Shown here: positions 1 to 5,218 of the stretch, in pieces | Position numbering within the stretch: the stretch's first letter is position 1 | Layout: each line of letters starts with the position of its first letter | NCBI GenBank assembly: GCA_016198625.1 | Contig: JACQIH010000023.1 | Location: 1 to 6,688, forward strand | Origin: Candidatus Aenigmatarchaeota archaeon | GTDB taxonomy: Archaea; Aenigmatarchaeota; Aenigmatarchaeia; GW2011-AR5 | Direction of reading: 5' to 3' | DNA length: 6,688 nucleotides | Notes under the pieces: model-generated | What the model was told of the DNA's origin: nothing | What the model saw: the letters and a program-made list of their open reading frames with translations, nothing else | Database searches by the model: none | Translations under genes and position numbers: made by a program

Positions 1-119
1 GCTTTTTCTGCTGCCCGATGGCCGATAAGAAAATCCGTCTCGGAATAAACCCTTCCCAAGACTGGTGAGCTTCTTCCTGGCACAGGCATCGAAAACGATA
101 CTGCGGCAATATAGGACAT
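1..119 (-). CDS. Possible partial gene at left edge (5' end only), unknown product
   Basis: Downstream of the 106-codon gene an ATG at 117-119 opens a frame that stays open to the window edge for about 40 codons, beginning MSYIAAVSFSMPVPG. It lies 38 bp after the preceding stop, on the same strand, and could be the next member of the operon that starts with the PKD protein. A GTGATGA stretch just upstream resembles a Shine-Dalgarno core but sits very close to the ATG. The evidence is weak: all three minus-strand frames are open here, and a second ATG at 122-124 opens an alternative frame (MKCPILPQYR...). I recognise no family in any frame. The frame choice is a guess. Confidence 0.3.
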   Translation of the reverse strand, partial: MSYIAAVSFSMPVPGRSSPVLGRVYSETDFLIGHRAAEK

Positions 120-157
120 TTCATCACTTTGGTATCAAGATAAAGCAGATAAAAGAA

Positions 158-475
158 TTAATGTTTGACGGTTCGAGGTCTTAATGTTCCCTTGTAAAAA
201 TCCAAGAAGACTGCGAAGTCTTGGAGAGCTGCCAATATCTCTTCATTCGTTTCTGTTCCTATTCCATCCAATAAATACAAATTATCATCCCTAAAGAGAG
301 GAACTATTTCGATGTTGTTTCCGCGGCCGTGCATATCATTATAGAGGTATCCTGCAACCGCGATGTCCATTGGGGTACAGCGTCCTAGGTAGGAAAGATG
401 GACGCATCTAAGCCGAAGGGAACTAGCTGTCTGAGCATTAAGAGGAGATTCTTCAGAAAATTCCTTTACAACCAT
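158..475 (-). CDS. Hypothetical small protein, about 105 aa
   Basis: I do not recognise this protein. It is soluble, with no signal peptide or membrane segment, and has a mixed alpha/beta character: a cysteine-containing beta-like segment (LRLRCVHLSYLGRC), a central IEIVPLF strand, and an acidic helix (ETNEEILAALQDFAVFLDFY) near the C-terminus. The frame can start at GTG 476-478 or at the adjacent ATG 473-475. I prefer the ATG because AAGGGA lies six bases before it and can act as a ribosome binding site. It follows the 70-aa gene by about 35 bp on the same strand and is probably in the same transcript as the PKD protein. It is more AT-rich than the PKD gene, so it may have a different history. 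Its reality rests on its length, position and ribosome binding site rather than on homology. Confidence 0.55.
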   Translation of the reverse strand: MVVKEFSEESPLNAQTASSLRLRCVHLSYLGRCTPMDIAVAGYLYNDMHGRGNNIEIVPLFRDDNLYLLDGIGTETNEEILAALQDFAVFLDFYKGTLRPRTVKH

Positions 476-511
476 CACGAATCCCTTGAGATACGCTTAT
501 CTTATTCTTCC

Positions 512-724
512 TCAGTAATTATTAAACGGCCTCTTGCACCAGGGGAAATTTTGTTCGGGCTGCGCTTCCACTATGCCGACAGGGGCAAAACGAAAAAGCT
601 GGAGCAGGTTCCTCCTTATTTTGTACCCCTTCATTGGCTCGTCGCCGTGCATTAGTTCATCTAAAGATAACTCGTTGAATAGCATCCTGGGGTCCAGCGA
701 TGCATTGACATACAAAGTAGGCAT
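512..724 (-). CDS. Hypothetical small protein, 70 aa
   Basis: A 70-residue protein of no recognised family, starting MPTLYVNASLDPRML and ending in a basic, aromatic tail (WCKRPFNNY). It has no signal peptide or transmembrane segment. A central KGYKIRRNLLQLFRFAPVGIVEA stretch, read in two parts around residue 40, could form a helix followed by a strand. The strongest evidence is translational: an AAGGAG Shine-Dalgarno sequence (732-737) sits seven bases before the ATG, and the gene begins only 19 bp after the stop of the PKD-protein gene on the same strand. That arrangement suggests co-transcription with the surface protein and possibly a related role, which is inference. A plus-strand frame covers the same bases but lacks comparable start signals. 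Confidence 0.62.
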   Translation of the reverse strand: MPTLYVNASLDPRMLFNELSLDELMHGDEPMKGYKIRRNLLQLFRFAPVGIVEAQPEQNFPWCKRPFNNY

Positions 725-731
725 GTGATAT

Positions 732-737
732 CTCCTT
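732..737 (-). promoter_or_regulatory. Strong Shine-Dalgarno site for the 70-aa gene
   Basis: On the minus strand the sequence reads AAGGAG followed by seven bases and ATG. It matches the anti-SD end of 16S rRNA well and fixes the start at 724. It implies an internal gene of a polycistronic message, in contrast with the probably leaderless first genes elsewhere in the window. Confidence 0.7.
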
Positions 738-743
738 CTGAAA

Positions 744-2951
744 TCACGGATCCCTCAGTTGCGCCGGATAAGCCAGGAACGAGACGGCTCCCGCAGGCCG
801 CTGCTCGCTGTAGCTGAGTATGAGGAACGCCTTGCCTGCGACGGCCGCGTCAGGCTCCGCGCCGAAGCGTATCGTGTTGGTTTGCTGTATCAAATTCCTG
901 CTTATCTCCCCGGATTCGACGGGAACTTCGTTCAGCGTCACGGTCACGCCCGCAGGCTTGCTGAGCTCCGCCCTTTCCAGGCCCAGCAGAGTCGGTACGG
1001 TAAAGCTCTGCTCGCTGAACTGCTCCGTCCTTTCCCTGTAAAATACGGTGACGCGCACGTCGTAGAAATTGCTCTCCCAGAAGCGCGTTATGCCCGGCGA
1101 CTCCGCGCGGACGCGCAGCGTCCCTTCGAAATCCTCGCCGACAGGTATGGTGTAGGTGCCTTTCTCGGGCTCGTCCCTGTATATCTCGTCGCTGTCCATC
1201 GATATCACAAGGTCGTTAAGGTTGTTCGTGTCGGCGACTTCCAGAACGACTCTATCAACATGCGATTTAGGTATCCTCATTCTTAGTTCGCTCCCGCCGA
1301 ACAGGAACGCGCTGGACAGTCTTTTTCTCGCGGACAGCTGCCTGCTTTCAACGGTGTTTTTCACGTCGAAGCTGAACTCGAACGTTTTTTCCTGCGCGAG
1401 GCTCGCGGCTTCATTGACAACAATGTTCAGCGTATCGGGCGACAGGTCTATGAGTCCCTCGTGGTCCATCGCGTCGAGCTTGGCCACGAACGTCTGCTTC
1501 GCGCCCGAGCGGTATATATGCTTCACCGTGTGCGCGTCCTCGTTGAGAGGCAGCGACTGCGCAGTGCCGTCGCCGAAGTCGAGCCTGCACTGCGTGACGC
1601 GCTTTTCAAGGTCCGTGCAGCGCGCCGTGAATGTCACAACGAGCGGCGAAGGACCGCCGAGCGGGGTCGCCGAAAGAATCGTGTTCGGCGCCCTGCCTAT
1701 GTCCGTTTCCACGATGACCTGGACTTCCGCGGGCGTGACGTCGTTGAACCCGTCGTCGTCCGTAGCCTTCAGCTCCGCCTTGAACTTGATTTCGTCGAGC
1801 CTTGTATTCGTATAGACATGCGTGACTTCCTGCTGCTTCTCGGTGTTGAGCAGCTCCTCGGTTTCCCCGTCGCCGAAGTTTATCTCGCAGTCCCTTATCT
1901 CGCCGTCGGCGTCGAAGCACATGGCGATGAACGTCACTTCAAGCGGCGTCTTGCCCCTTCTCGGCGACGCTTCCAGGAAAGTTTCAGGCCTTTTGTCGAA
2001 TCCCGGCAGGACGTTGATAAGGCGCACATCAGGCGTCTGGTCTGATGCCCCCTTGTCGTCCCTTGCCTTCAGTATAGCTGCGCGGATTATCTTCACGTCT
2101 TCTGTATTGACATACTGGTGCATGACCGTCTGCGGCGACTCCATGTTCTGCAGAACAGCGCGCTCTCCGTCGCCGAACTCGAGCTCGCAGGACGAAATCG
2201 TCCCGTCGTCGTCCCTGCACGCCGCAAGGAACGTCACTTCGAAAGGCGACCTGCCATCAATAGGCGTCGCGAAAAGCTCCGTCTGGGGGTCCCTGTTAAG
2301 CGCGGCAGCGCTTATCGTCGCGACAGCAGGAGTCTGGTCCTGCGCGCCGGCGTTGTCAACAGCGGCGAGCGTCGCGAGGAAGTTCCCTTCCCTCATGTAG
2401 GTGTGCTGTATTGTCTGGGGAACCTGTATATTAGATAGAATCCGCGTGGTCCCGTCGCCGAAAGAGAGCACGCAGCTGGCGATGAGGCCGTCGGGGTCCT
2501 GGCATAACGCGGTGAATACTGTTGTCAGGGGCGCGTTGCCCGAAATCGGCGTTGCGGCCAGCGTCGTCTCGGGGACGCTGTTCGCCGCCGGAGCCGGAGG
2601 CGTGGTGAAGACGAGCGTTCCCGTCACAATGAATGTGCCGCGCAGGGTGCCGCTGAATGCCCCGCTGCCTGTAAATACGCCCGAGCCCGCGCACGTTCCC
2701 GTCCCCACGACCACTACCGAGCCCGGAGTCACGGTTGCCGTGAAGGTTCCGCTCCCGGCGCTCGCGCACGAGCCTGATATGGTGAAAGTTCCCGTGCCCG
2801 TGAATATCACCGTGCCGGTGAATGTTCCCGTCGTTGTAATAGGGCTTACCGGGCTGAACGTGGTGACGCCGATCCTGACGGCGGCGGCTTCGGCTGTTGC
2901 AGCGAGCAGCAGCACAGCCAGGACGGACAATACTAAAGCATTTTTTATCAT
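744..2951 (-). CDS. Secreted four-PKD-repeat surface protein
   Basis: A 735-residue exported protein. Residues 1-23 form a Sec-type signal peptide with hydrophobic core LVLSVLAVLLLAA and likely cleavage near AEA/AA. Residues 38-113 are a Gly/Thr/Phe/Val-rich repeat region containing Cys62 and Cys87. Four PKD-type Ig-like domains follow, about 100 residues apart, each with the FGDG hallmark at 164, 259, 359 and 459. Each also has a cysteine pair spaced CX9C (150/160, 245/255, 345/355, 445/455). Residues 520-735 look like further beta-sandwich modules without a recognised name. No C-terminal membrane anchor or sorting motif is visible. PKD domains usually mediate protein-protein or carbohydrate contacts at cell surfaces, so an S-layer-associated or adhesive role is likely but unproven. 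A GAGGTG ribosome site lies 10 bases before the ATG. It probably heads an operon with the two small genes downstream. Confidence 0.9.
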   Translation of the reverse strand: MIKNALVLSVLAVLLLAATAEAAAVRIGVTTFSPVSPITTTGTFTGTVIFTGTGTFTISGSCASAGSGTFTATVTPGSVVVVGTGTCAGSGVFTGSGAFSGTLRGTFIVTGTLVFTTPPAPAANSVPETTLAATPISGNAPLTTVFTALCQDPDGLIASCVLSFGDGTTRILSNIQVPQTIQHTYMREGNFLATLAAVDNAGAQDQTPAVATISAAALNRDPQTELFATPIDGRSPFEVTFLAACRDDDGTISSCELEFGDGERAVLQNMESPQTVMHQYVNTEDVKIIRAAILKARDDKGASDQTPDVRLINVLPGFDKRPETFLEASPRRGKTPLEVTFIAMCFDADGEIRDCEINFGDGETEELLNTEKQQEVTHVYTNTRLDEIKFKAELKATDDDGFNDVTPAEVQVIVETDIGRAPNTILSATPLGGPSPLVVTFTARCTDLEKRVTQCRLDFGDGTAQSLPLNEDAHTVKHIYRSGAKQTFVAKLDAMDHEGLIDLSPDTLNIVVNEAASLAQEKTFEFSFDVKNTVESRQLSARKRLSSAFLFGGSELRMRIPKSHVDRVVLEVADTNNLNDLVISMDSDEIYRDEPEKGTYTIPVGEDFEGTLRVRAESPGITRFWESNFYDVRVTVFYRERTEQFSEQSFTVPTLLGLERAELSKPAGVTVTLNEVPVESGEISRNLIQQTNTIRFGAEPDAAVAGKAFLILSYSEQRPAGAVSFLAYPAQLRDP
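2613..2840 (-). repeat. Gly/Thr-rich low-complexity coding repeat in the PKD protein
   Basis: Codons for residues 38-113 of the PKD protein repeat short units of the type GTFTGTG or GSGVFTGSG, alternating Gly/Ser/Thr with Phe/Val. The DNA is correspondingly repetitive, with many cccgtg and gtgaat-like units on the plus strand. The regular alternation suggests an extended beta structure or a glycosylated Thr-rich stalk. Two cysteines, 25 residues apart, could close it with a disulfide. Confidence 0.7.
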
Positions 2952-2961
2952 TCCGAAGTGA

Positions 2962-3000
2962 CACCTCAGGCAAATAATAGAACGCCTTAAAGAATTAAAA
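2962..3000 (-). promoter_or_regulatory. Putative promoter and ribosome site of the PKD operon
   Basis: On the minus strand a TTTTAATT box (2993-3000) preceded by AAGGC is a fair archaeal TATA/BRE match. Transcription would then start near 2970, giving a roughly 19-nt leader that contains the GAGGTG Shine-Dalgarno sequence (2962-2967). The spacing agrees with both elements, but no start site has been mapped. Confidence 0.45.
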
Positions 3001-3015
3001 GCCTTCCCCGTAATG

Positions 3016-3032
3016 CGCCCGCCCCGCGGGCG
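3016..3032 (-). terminator. GC-rich hairpin just after the stop codon of the second receiver-like gene
   Basis: A perfect 7-bp stem (3016-3022 with 3026-3032, loop CCC, all G/C) begins three bases past the TAA of the 3036-3443 gene, in front of the PKD promoter. Its position suggests 3'-end formation or mRNA protection. The oligo-T tract that typically drives archaeal termination does not follow at once, so terminator function is uncertain. Confidence 0.4.
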
Positions 3033-3035
3033 TGA

Positions 3036-3443
3036 TTAGGGCCCGCGCAGCTTTCCGAGATACTCGACAAGTTCTTCTCGCAGCCTCTTTCTCCAAAGAA
3101 TCTTTACGCCCTCGGGCAGTTCCGTGTCAGTGGGCCTGTCACAAATCACGGCGTAATTGAATGCACGATAATGCCGCGACAAAAAATCGCGAAGATTCCT
3201 GGGAGCTATTCGATTCCTGGAGTTATCAATATCCGTGATAGGGAATTCCCGGTCGGAAATATAGACATCAAATTCCGGATTCAGTGCCAGACTGATAGCA
3301 GAAAAGTAGTCGCCGGTTTCCCGGCAATCATAGCCGTGGTCTTGCAGGATATCTCTGACAGCTATTAACTCGTTAGCCGAGGGTCTATTTTGGAGCCCTA
3401 TGAGGAGCGCTGACCTTCCTCCAGATGCCGGTGAGTGTACCAT
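3036..3443 (-). CDS. Divergent receiver-like (CheY-fold) protein, paralogue B
   Basis: A 135-residue protein that aligns along its length with the neighbouring gene at 3548-4012. The order of elements matches a response-regulator receiver: strand 1 ALLIGLQN (12-19), helix ELIAVRDIL then HGYD, strand 3 FDVYISDREFP with Asp64 at the phospho-acceptor place, strand 4 FNYAVICD (95-102), and strand 5 GVKILWRKRLREELVEYL (112-129). The acidic pair after strand 1, which binds Mg2+ in normal receivers, is replaced by Gly-Leu-Gln-Asn, so phosphorylation is doubtful. No output domain is present. The start is uncertain: the in-frame choices are TTG at 3464 and ATG at 3443. I use the ATG, although the N-terminus differs from the paralogue. 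The receiver assignment is inferred from the motif pattern. Confidence 0.68.
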   Translation of the reverse strand: MVHSPASGGRSALLIGLQNRPSANELIAVRDILQDHGYDCRETGDYFSAISLALNPEFDVYISDREFPITDIDNSRNRIAPRNLRDFLSRHYRAFNYAVICDRPTDTELPEGVKILWRKRLREELVEYLGKLRGP

Positions 3444-3506
3444 CGGTTTTTGCTCACGTCCCAAATGTCATGGGCATTGTAATTGGAACGTATTAAACAG
3501 AAAACC

Positions 3507-3515
3507 TATTAAAAA
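3507..3515 (-). promoter_or_regulatory. Putative TATA box of receiver-like gene B
   Basis: The minus strand reads TTTTTAATAGGTTTT here. Nearly the same string (TTAAATAGGTTTT) lies before the sister gene, so the duplication seems to have carried its promoter. The predicted start near 3485 would leave a leader of about 40 nt before ATG 3443. The rest of the 84-bp gap at 3464-3547 shows no other gene. Confidence 0.45.
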
Positions 3516-3547
3516 GAGCCGGGATTTATTTCGTGATGCGGGCGTGA

Positions 3548-4012
3548 TTAGCGTCCGTTCAGTTCGTCGAGGTATTTTGGGAGGTCTTCGGTAAGCTGTT
3601 CTCTCCAAATTACCTTTACGGTTCCTGGTAGTTCTGGCTCGGCGCGTTGATCGGAAATCACGGTGTAATTAAAACGGCCGCCCCGGTACGCCACTTCGAG
3701 AATCCGGTTAAGTTGAAAAGGAGCCAGCTCATTTCTGTACGTCTCTCTGTCCGTCATCGGGAAGCTTATGTCGGAAATATAAAGGTCAAACATTTGCTGC
3801 TGTATTTCATTCAGAGCCGCTGAGCAACTGCGGGCTTCCCAAGAATCGTAGCCGTGGTTTCGAAGAATAGCCCTGACGGTTATTAATTCTCTGTCCCGAA
3901 GCTCTAAAGGCAACTCCTCGTTCTGAAGTCCGACGAGCAGCGCCTTTGGCTTCTTTCGAACAACGGCATGTACCCGCTGCCCGACCCTAGACTCCACAGT
4001 TGCCAGTGCCAT
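3548..4012 (-). CDS. Divergent receiver-like (CheY-fold) protein, paralogue A
   Basis: A 154-residue protein with a basic N-terminal extension of about 22 residues, followed by a receiver-like fold. Strand 1 is KALLVGLQN (23-31); a helix LITVRAILRNHGYD follows; then FDLYISDISFPMTD, with Asp81 where receivers are phosphorylated; strand 4 is FNYTVISD (114-121); and strand 5 is VKVIWREQL. The usual acidic pair after strand 1 is absent (Gly-Leu-Gln-Asn), and the strand-5 Lys is replaced by Arg in WREQL, as expected of an atypical or pseudo-receiver. A TTG at 4021 extends the frame by three codons, but ATG 4012 lies 26 bp from a good TATA box, implying a leaderless message. It is a tandem duplicate of the 3036-3443 gene. 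No histidine kinase is visible nearby, so the partner is unknown. Confidence 0.72.
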   Translation of the reverse strand: MALATVESRVGQRVHAVVRKKPKALLVGLQNEELPLELRDRELITVRAILRNHGYDSWEARSCSAALNEIQQQMFDLYISDISFPMTDRETYRNELAPFQLNRILEVAYRGGRFNYTVISDQRAEPELPGTVKVIWREQLTEDLPKYLDELNGR

Positions 4013-4034
4013 TAAACTCAATAAACAAAAAACC

Positions 4035-4041
4035 TATTTAA
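4035..4041 (-). promoter_or_regulatory. TATA box of receiver-like gene A (leaderless)
   Basis: TTAAATA on the minus strand, centred 26 bp before ATG 4012, so transcription should begin at or next to the start codon. The remaining sequence up to 4114 shows no gene on either strand. Confidence 0.55.
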
Positions 4042-4114
4042 GAATGGATCCTGCGGTCGCATCGTAATGGTTGCGTGTTGTGATTTCTTCCCGCTTTCAA
4101 ACTTCCTTCTTTGG

Positions 4115-4141
4115 TCAAACTTTCTTTTTAAGAAAGTTTGA
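4115..4141. repeat. Perfect 12-bp inverted repeat abutting the tRNA-Ile 3' end
   Basis: Positions 4115-4126 are exactly complementary to 4130-4141, with a 3-base loop. The hairpin begins at the base next to the discriminator of tRNA-Ile and would form the 3' trailer of its precursor. An imperfect copy of its left arm lies at 4097-4110 (12 of 14 bases), so a second pairing is possible. The inner part closely matches a hairpin in the tRNA-Ala(CGC) intron. It may help 3' processing or termination, or be a small dispersed palindrome. Confidence 0.7.
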
Positions 4142-4246
4142 TGGGACGGACCCGATTTGAACGGGCGACCTCTCGATTATCAGTTTCACCTAAGGATTAA
4201 GAAATTAACCCCTTCGAGTGCTCTAGCCAGGCTAAGCTACCGTCCC
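4142..4246 (-). tRNA. tRNA-Ile(GAU) with a 30-nt non-canonical intron
   Basis: All arms fold. The acceptor GGGACGG/CCGTCCC has discriminator A, the D stem is GCTT/GAGC, the anticodon stem is CTCGA/TCGAG, the variable loop is AGGTC, and the T arm is GCCCG-TTCAAAT-CGGGT. No CCA is encoded. The 37 bases between the anticodon-stem halves end in CTGATAA, a standard Ile(GAU) loop, so 30 bases must be removed just before the loop. The intron (4185-4214, or shifted one base) therefore lies at tRNA position 30/31 or 31/32, not the usual 37/38. No other division of this region gives U33 with a sensible loop. Exon CACT (25-28) can pair with intron GGTG, and the intron has its own 9-bp helix (4205-4213 with 4192-4200), broadly as a bulge-helix-bulge requires. 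NAD kinase lies upstream on the same strand. Confidence 0.9.
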
Positions 4247-4256
4247 TCCAAAGAGT

Positions 4257-4274
4257 AGAAACCTCGCGGTTTCT
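4257..4274. repeat. 7-bp inverted repeat upstream of tRNA-Ile
   Basis: AGAAACC and GGTTTCT pair around a four-base loop, in the 71-bp stretch between the NAD kinase stop and the tRNA-Ile 5' end. It could separate or process the two transcripts. The AGAAAC...GTTTCT arms recur in hairpin 2 of the tRNA-Ala(CGC) intron. A TTTTAAAA at 4311-4318 overlaps the kinase stop and might be a tRNA promoter, but it is rather far (about 68 bp). Confidence 0.5.
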
Positions 4275-4317
4275 CTCTCTTGACTCTCATTTCCCTTTGT
4301 GCGCGCTCCTTTTAAAA

Positions 4318-5166
4318 TCAGATAAAGAATTCGCTCTTGACCTTCTGGTAGGTGTTCTGCTCGTTCAGGATGACGACCTTCAGCGGAGAGCCCTTCTCGA
4401 TGATGAACGTCGTGTTCGGCTTGACGTATTCCCCGCCGTGGCCGTCCATTATCACCGAGCACTCCCCGTTCTTGACAGTCACCTCGACTTTCTTGGGCGG
4501 GATGACGAATGATTTTATCCTCGAGTAGAACGGGTAAAGCGGCACTATGCTTATGATGTCGAGGCTGGCGTCTATGATGGGCCCGCCCGCCGAGGCGTTG
4601 TACGCCGTCGAGCCGGAAGGCGTCGAGAACATCAGGCCGTCGCCCCTGAAAAGGAACGGCACGCCGTCCAGCTTGAACTCTATCTCCAGGATCTTCGACG
4701 GCCTCTTCCTGGCGAACACGATCTCGTTCAGCGCCAGCGGATACTCCTTGTGGAAGAATTTCTCTATGAGCCCCAGCGTCCCTTTGGAGCACTTGATCCT
4801 CGTGCGCTCCACTACCTTGTAGTCCTTGGTGAAGATGCGGCGCACGTTCTGGGAAAGCTCCTTGTACGTCGTCGTGCACAGAAACCCGTGGCCCTCTATC
4901 TTCACGGGCAGGATAGGGACCGGCTTCTCTATCTGCTGGGACGTCCACAGAAGCGTCCCGTCGCCGCCGATGGTTATTATGATGTCGCCGTCGAATTTCT
5001 TCACCGACGTGCCGCGCATGCCCGCCCGGAGGGAAGTCGAGCGATCGAAGTATATCTCGTCGGTGAAGGGCTTCAGCTGCTTCTCGAGCTTCTTCGCGAG
5101 CCTTATGCCGAGCTTGTTCTGCTTGGCGATTATCAGTATCTTCGTGTCCTTCCTCTTTTTGGCCAT
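4318..5166 (-). CDS. nadK: NAD kinase
   Basis: A 282-residue cytosolic enzyme that phosphorylates NAD+ at the 2' position of the adenosine ribose to make NADP+, using ATP or, in many archaea, polyphosphate. Family motifs are in order: GGDG at 67-70 (nucleotide binding, with catalytic Asp69), GHGFL (92-96) in place of the common GxLGFL, NE at 147-148, FRGDGLMFSTPSGSTAYN (173-190), AGGPII (193-198), and MDGH at 240-243. The length is typical of archaeal and bacterial forms and the gene looks intact. The ATG at 5166 is preferred because a TATA box is centred about 28 bp upstream, implying a leaderless transcript. It is divergent from cytidylate kinase and shares its promoter region. The basic start (MAKKRKDTK) is not a signal peptide. 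Confidence 0.96.
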   Translation of the reverse strand: MAKKRKDTKILIIAKQNKLGIRLAKKLEKQLKPFTDEIYFDRSTSLRAGMRGTSVKKFDGDIIITIGGDGTLLWTSQQIEKPVPILPVKIEGHGFLCTTTYKELSQNVRRIFTKDYKVVERTRIKCSKGTLGLIEKFFHKEYPLALNEIVFARKRPSKILEIEFKLDGVPFLFRGDGLMFSTPSGSTAYNASAGGPIIDASLDIISIVPLYPFYSRIKSFVIPPKKVEVTVKNGECSVIMDGHGGEYVKPNTTFIIEKGSPLKVVILNEQNTYQKVKSEFFI

Positions 5167-5191
5167 GGATTAACCAATAAAATGAAATGGA

Positions 5192-5197
5192 TTTAAA
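5192..5197. promoter_or_regulatory. Shared palindromic TATA box between nadK and cmk
   Basis: TTTAAA lies in the only 52 bp separating the two divergent start codons. Its centre is about 24 bp before the cmk ATG on the plus strand (read as GGATTTAAACC) and about 28 bp before the nadK ATG on the minus strand (read as GGTTTAAATCC). Both distances fit transcription starting at the start codon. No other TATA-like box is evident in the gap, although flanking AT stretches exist. Confidence 0.6.
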
Positions 5198-5218
5198 CCA
5201 TATCCGGCAATTATTCTA

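Noticed and set aside
1..66. Plus-strand frame ending ...KKIRLGINPSQDW at the left edge
   Set aside because: It is only about 20 residues long, has no recognisable motif, and opposes the minus-strand operon. Chance is sufficient.
759..2961. Several long plus-strand ORFs opposite the PKD gene
   Set aside because: They are shadows produced by GC-rich, stop-poor coding DNA. They lack start signals and family motifs, whereas the minus-strand frame has a signal peptide and four PKD repeats.
4097..4141. CRISPR-like or transposon-end repeats near tRNA-Ile
   Set aside because: There are only two short imperfect copies with a tiny spacer and no transposase. A trailer hairpin explains them better.
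4232..4948. 238-aa minus-strand ORF overlapping NAD kinase
   Set aside because: It is an out-of-frame shadow rich in Arg/Gly/Glu that runs into the tRNA-Ile gene. The overlapping frame holds all the NAD kinase motifs.
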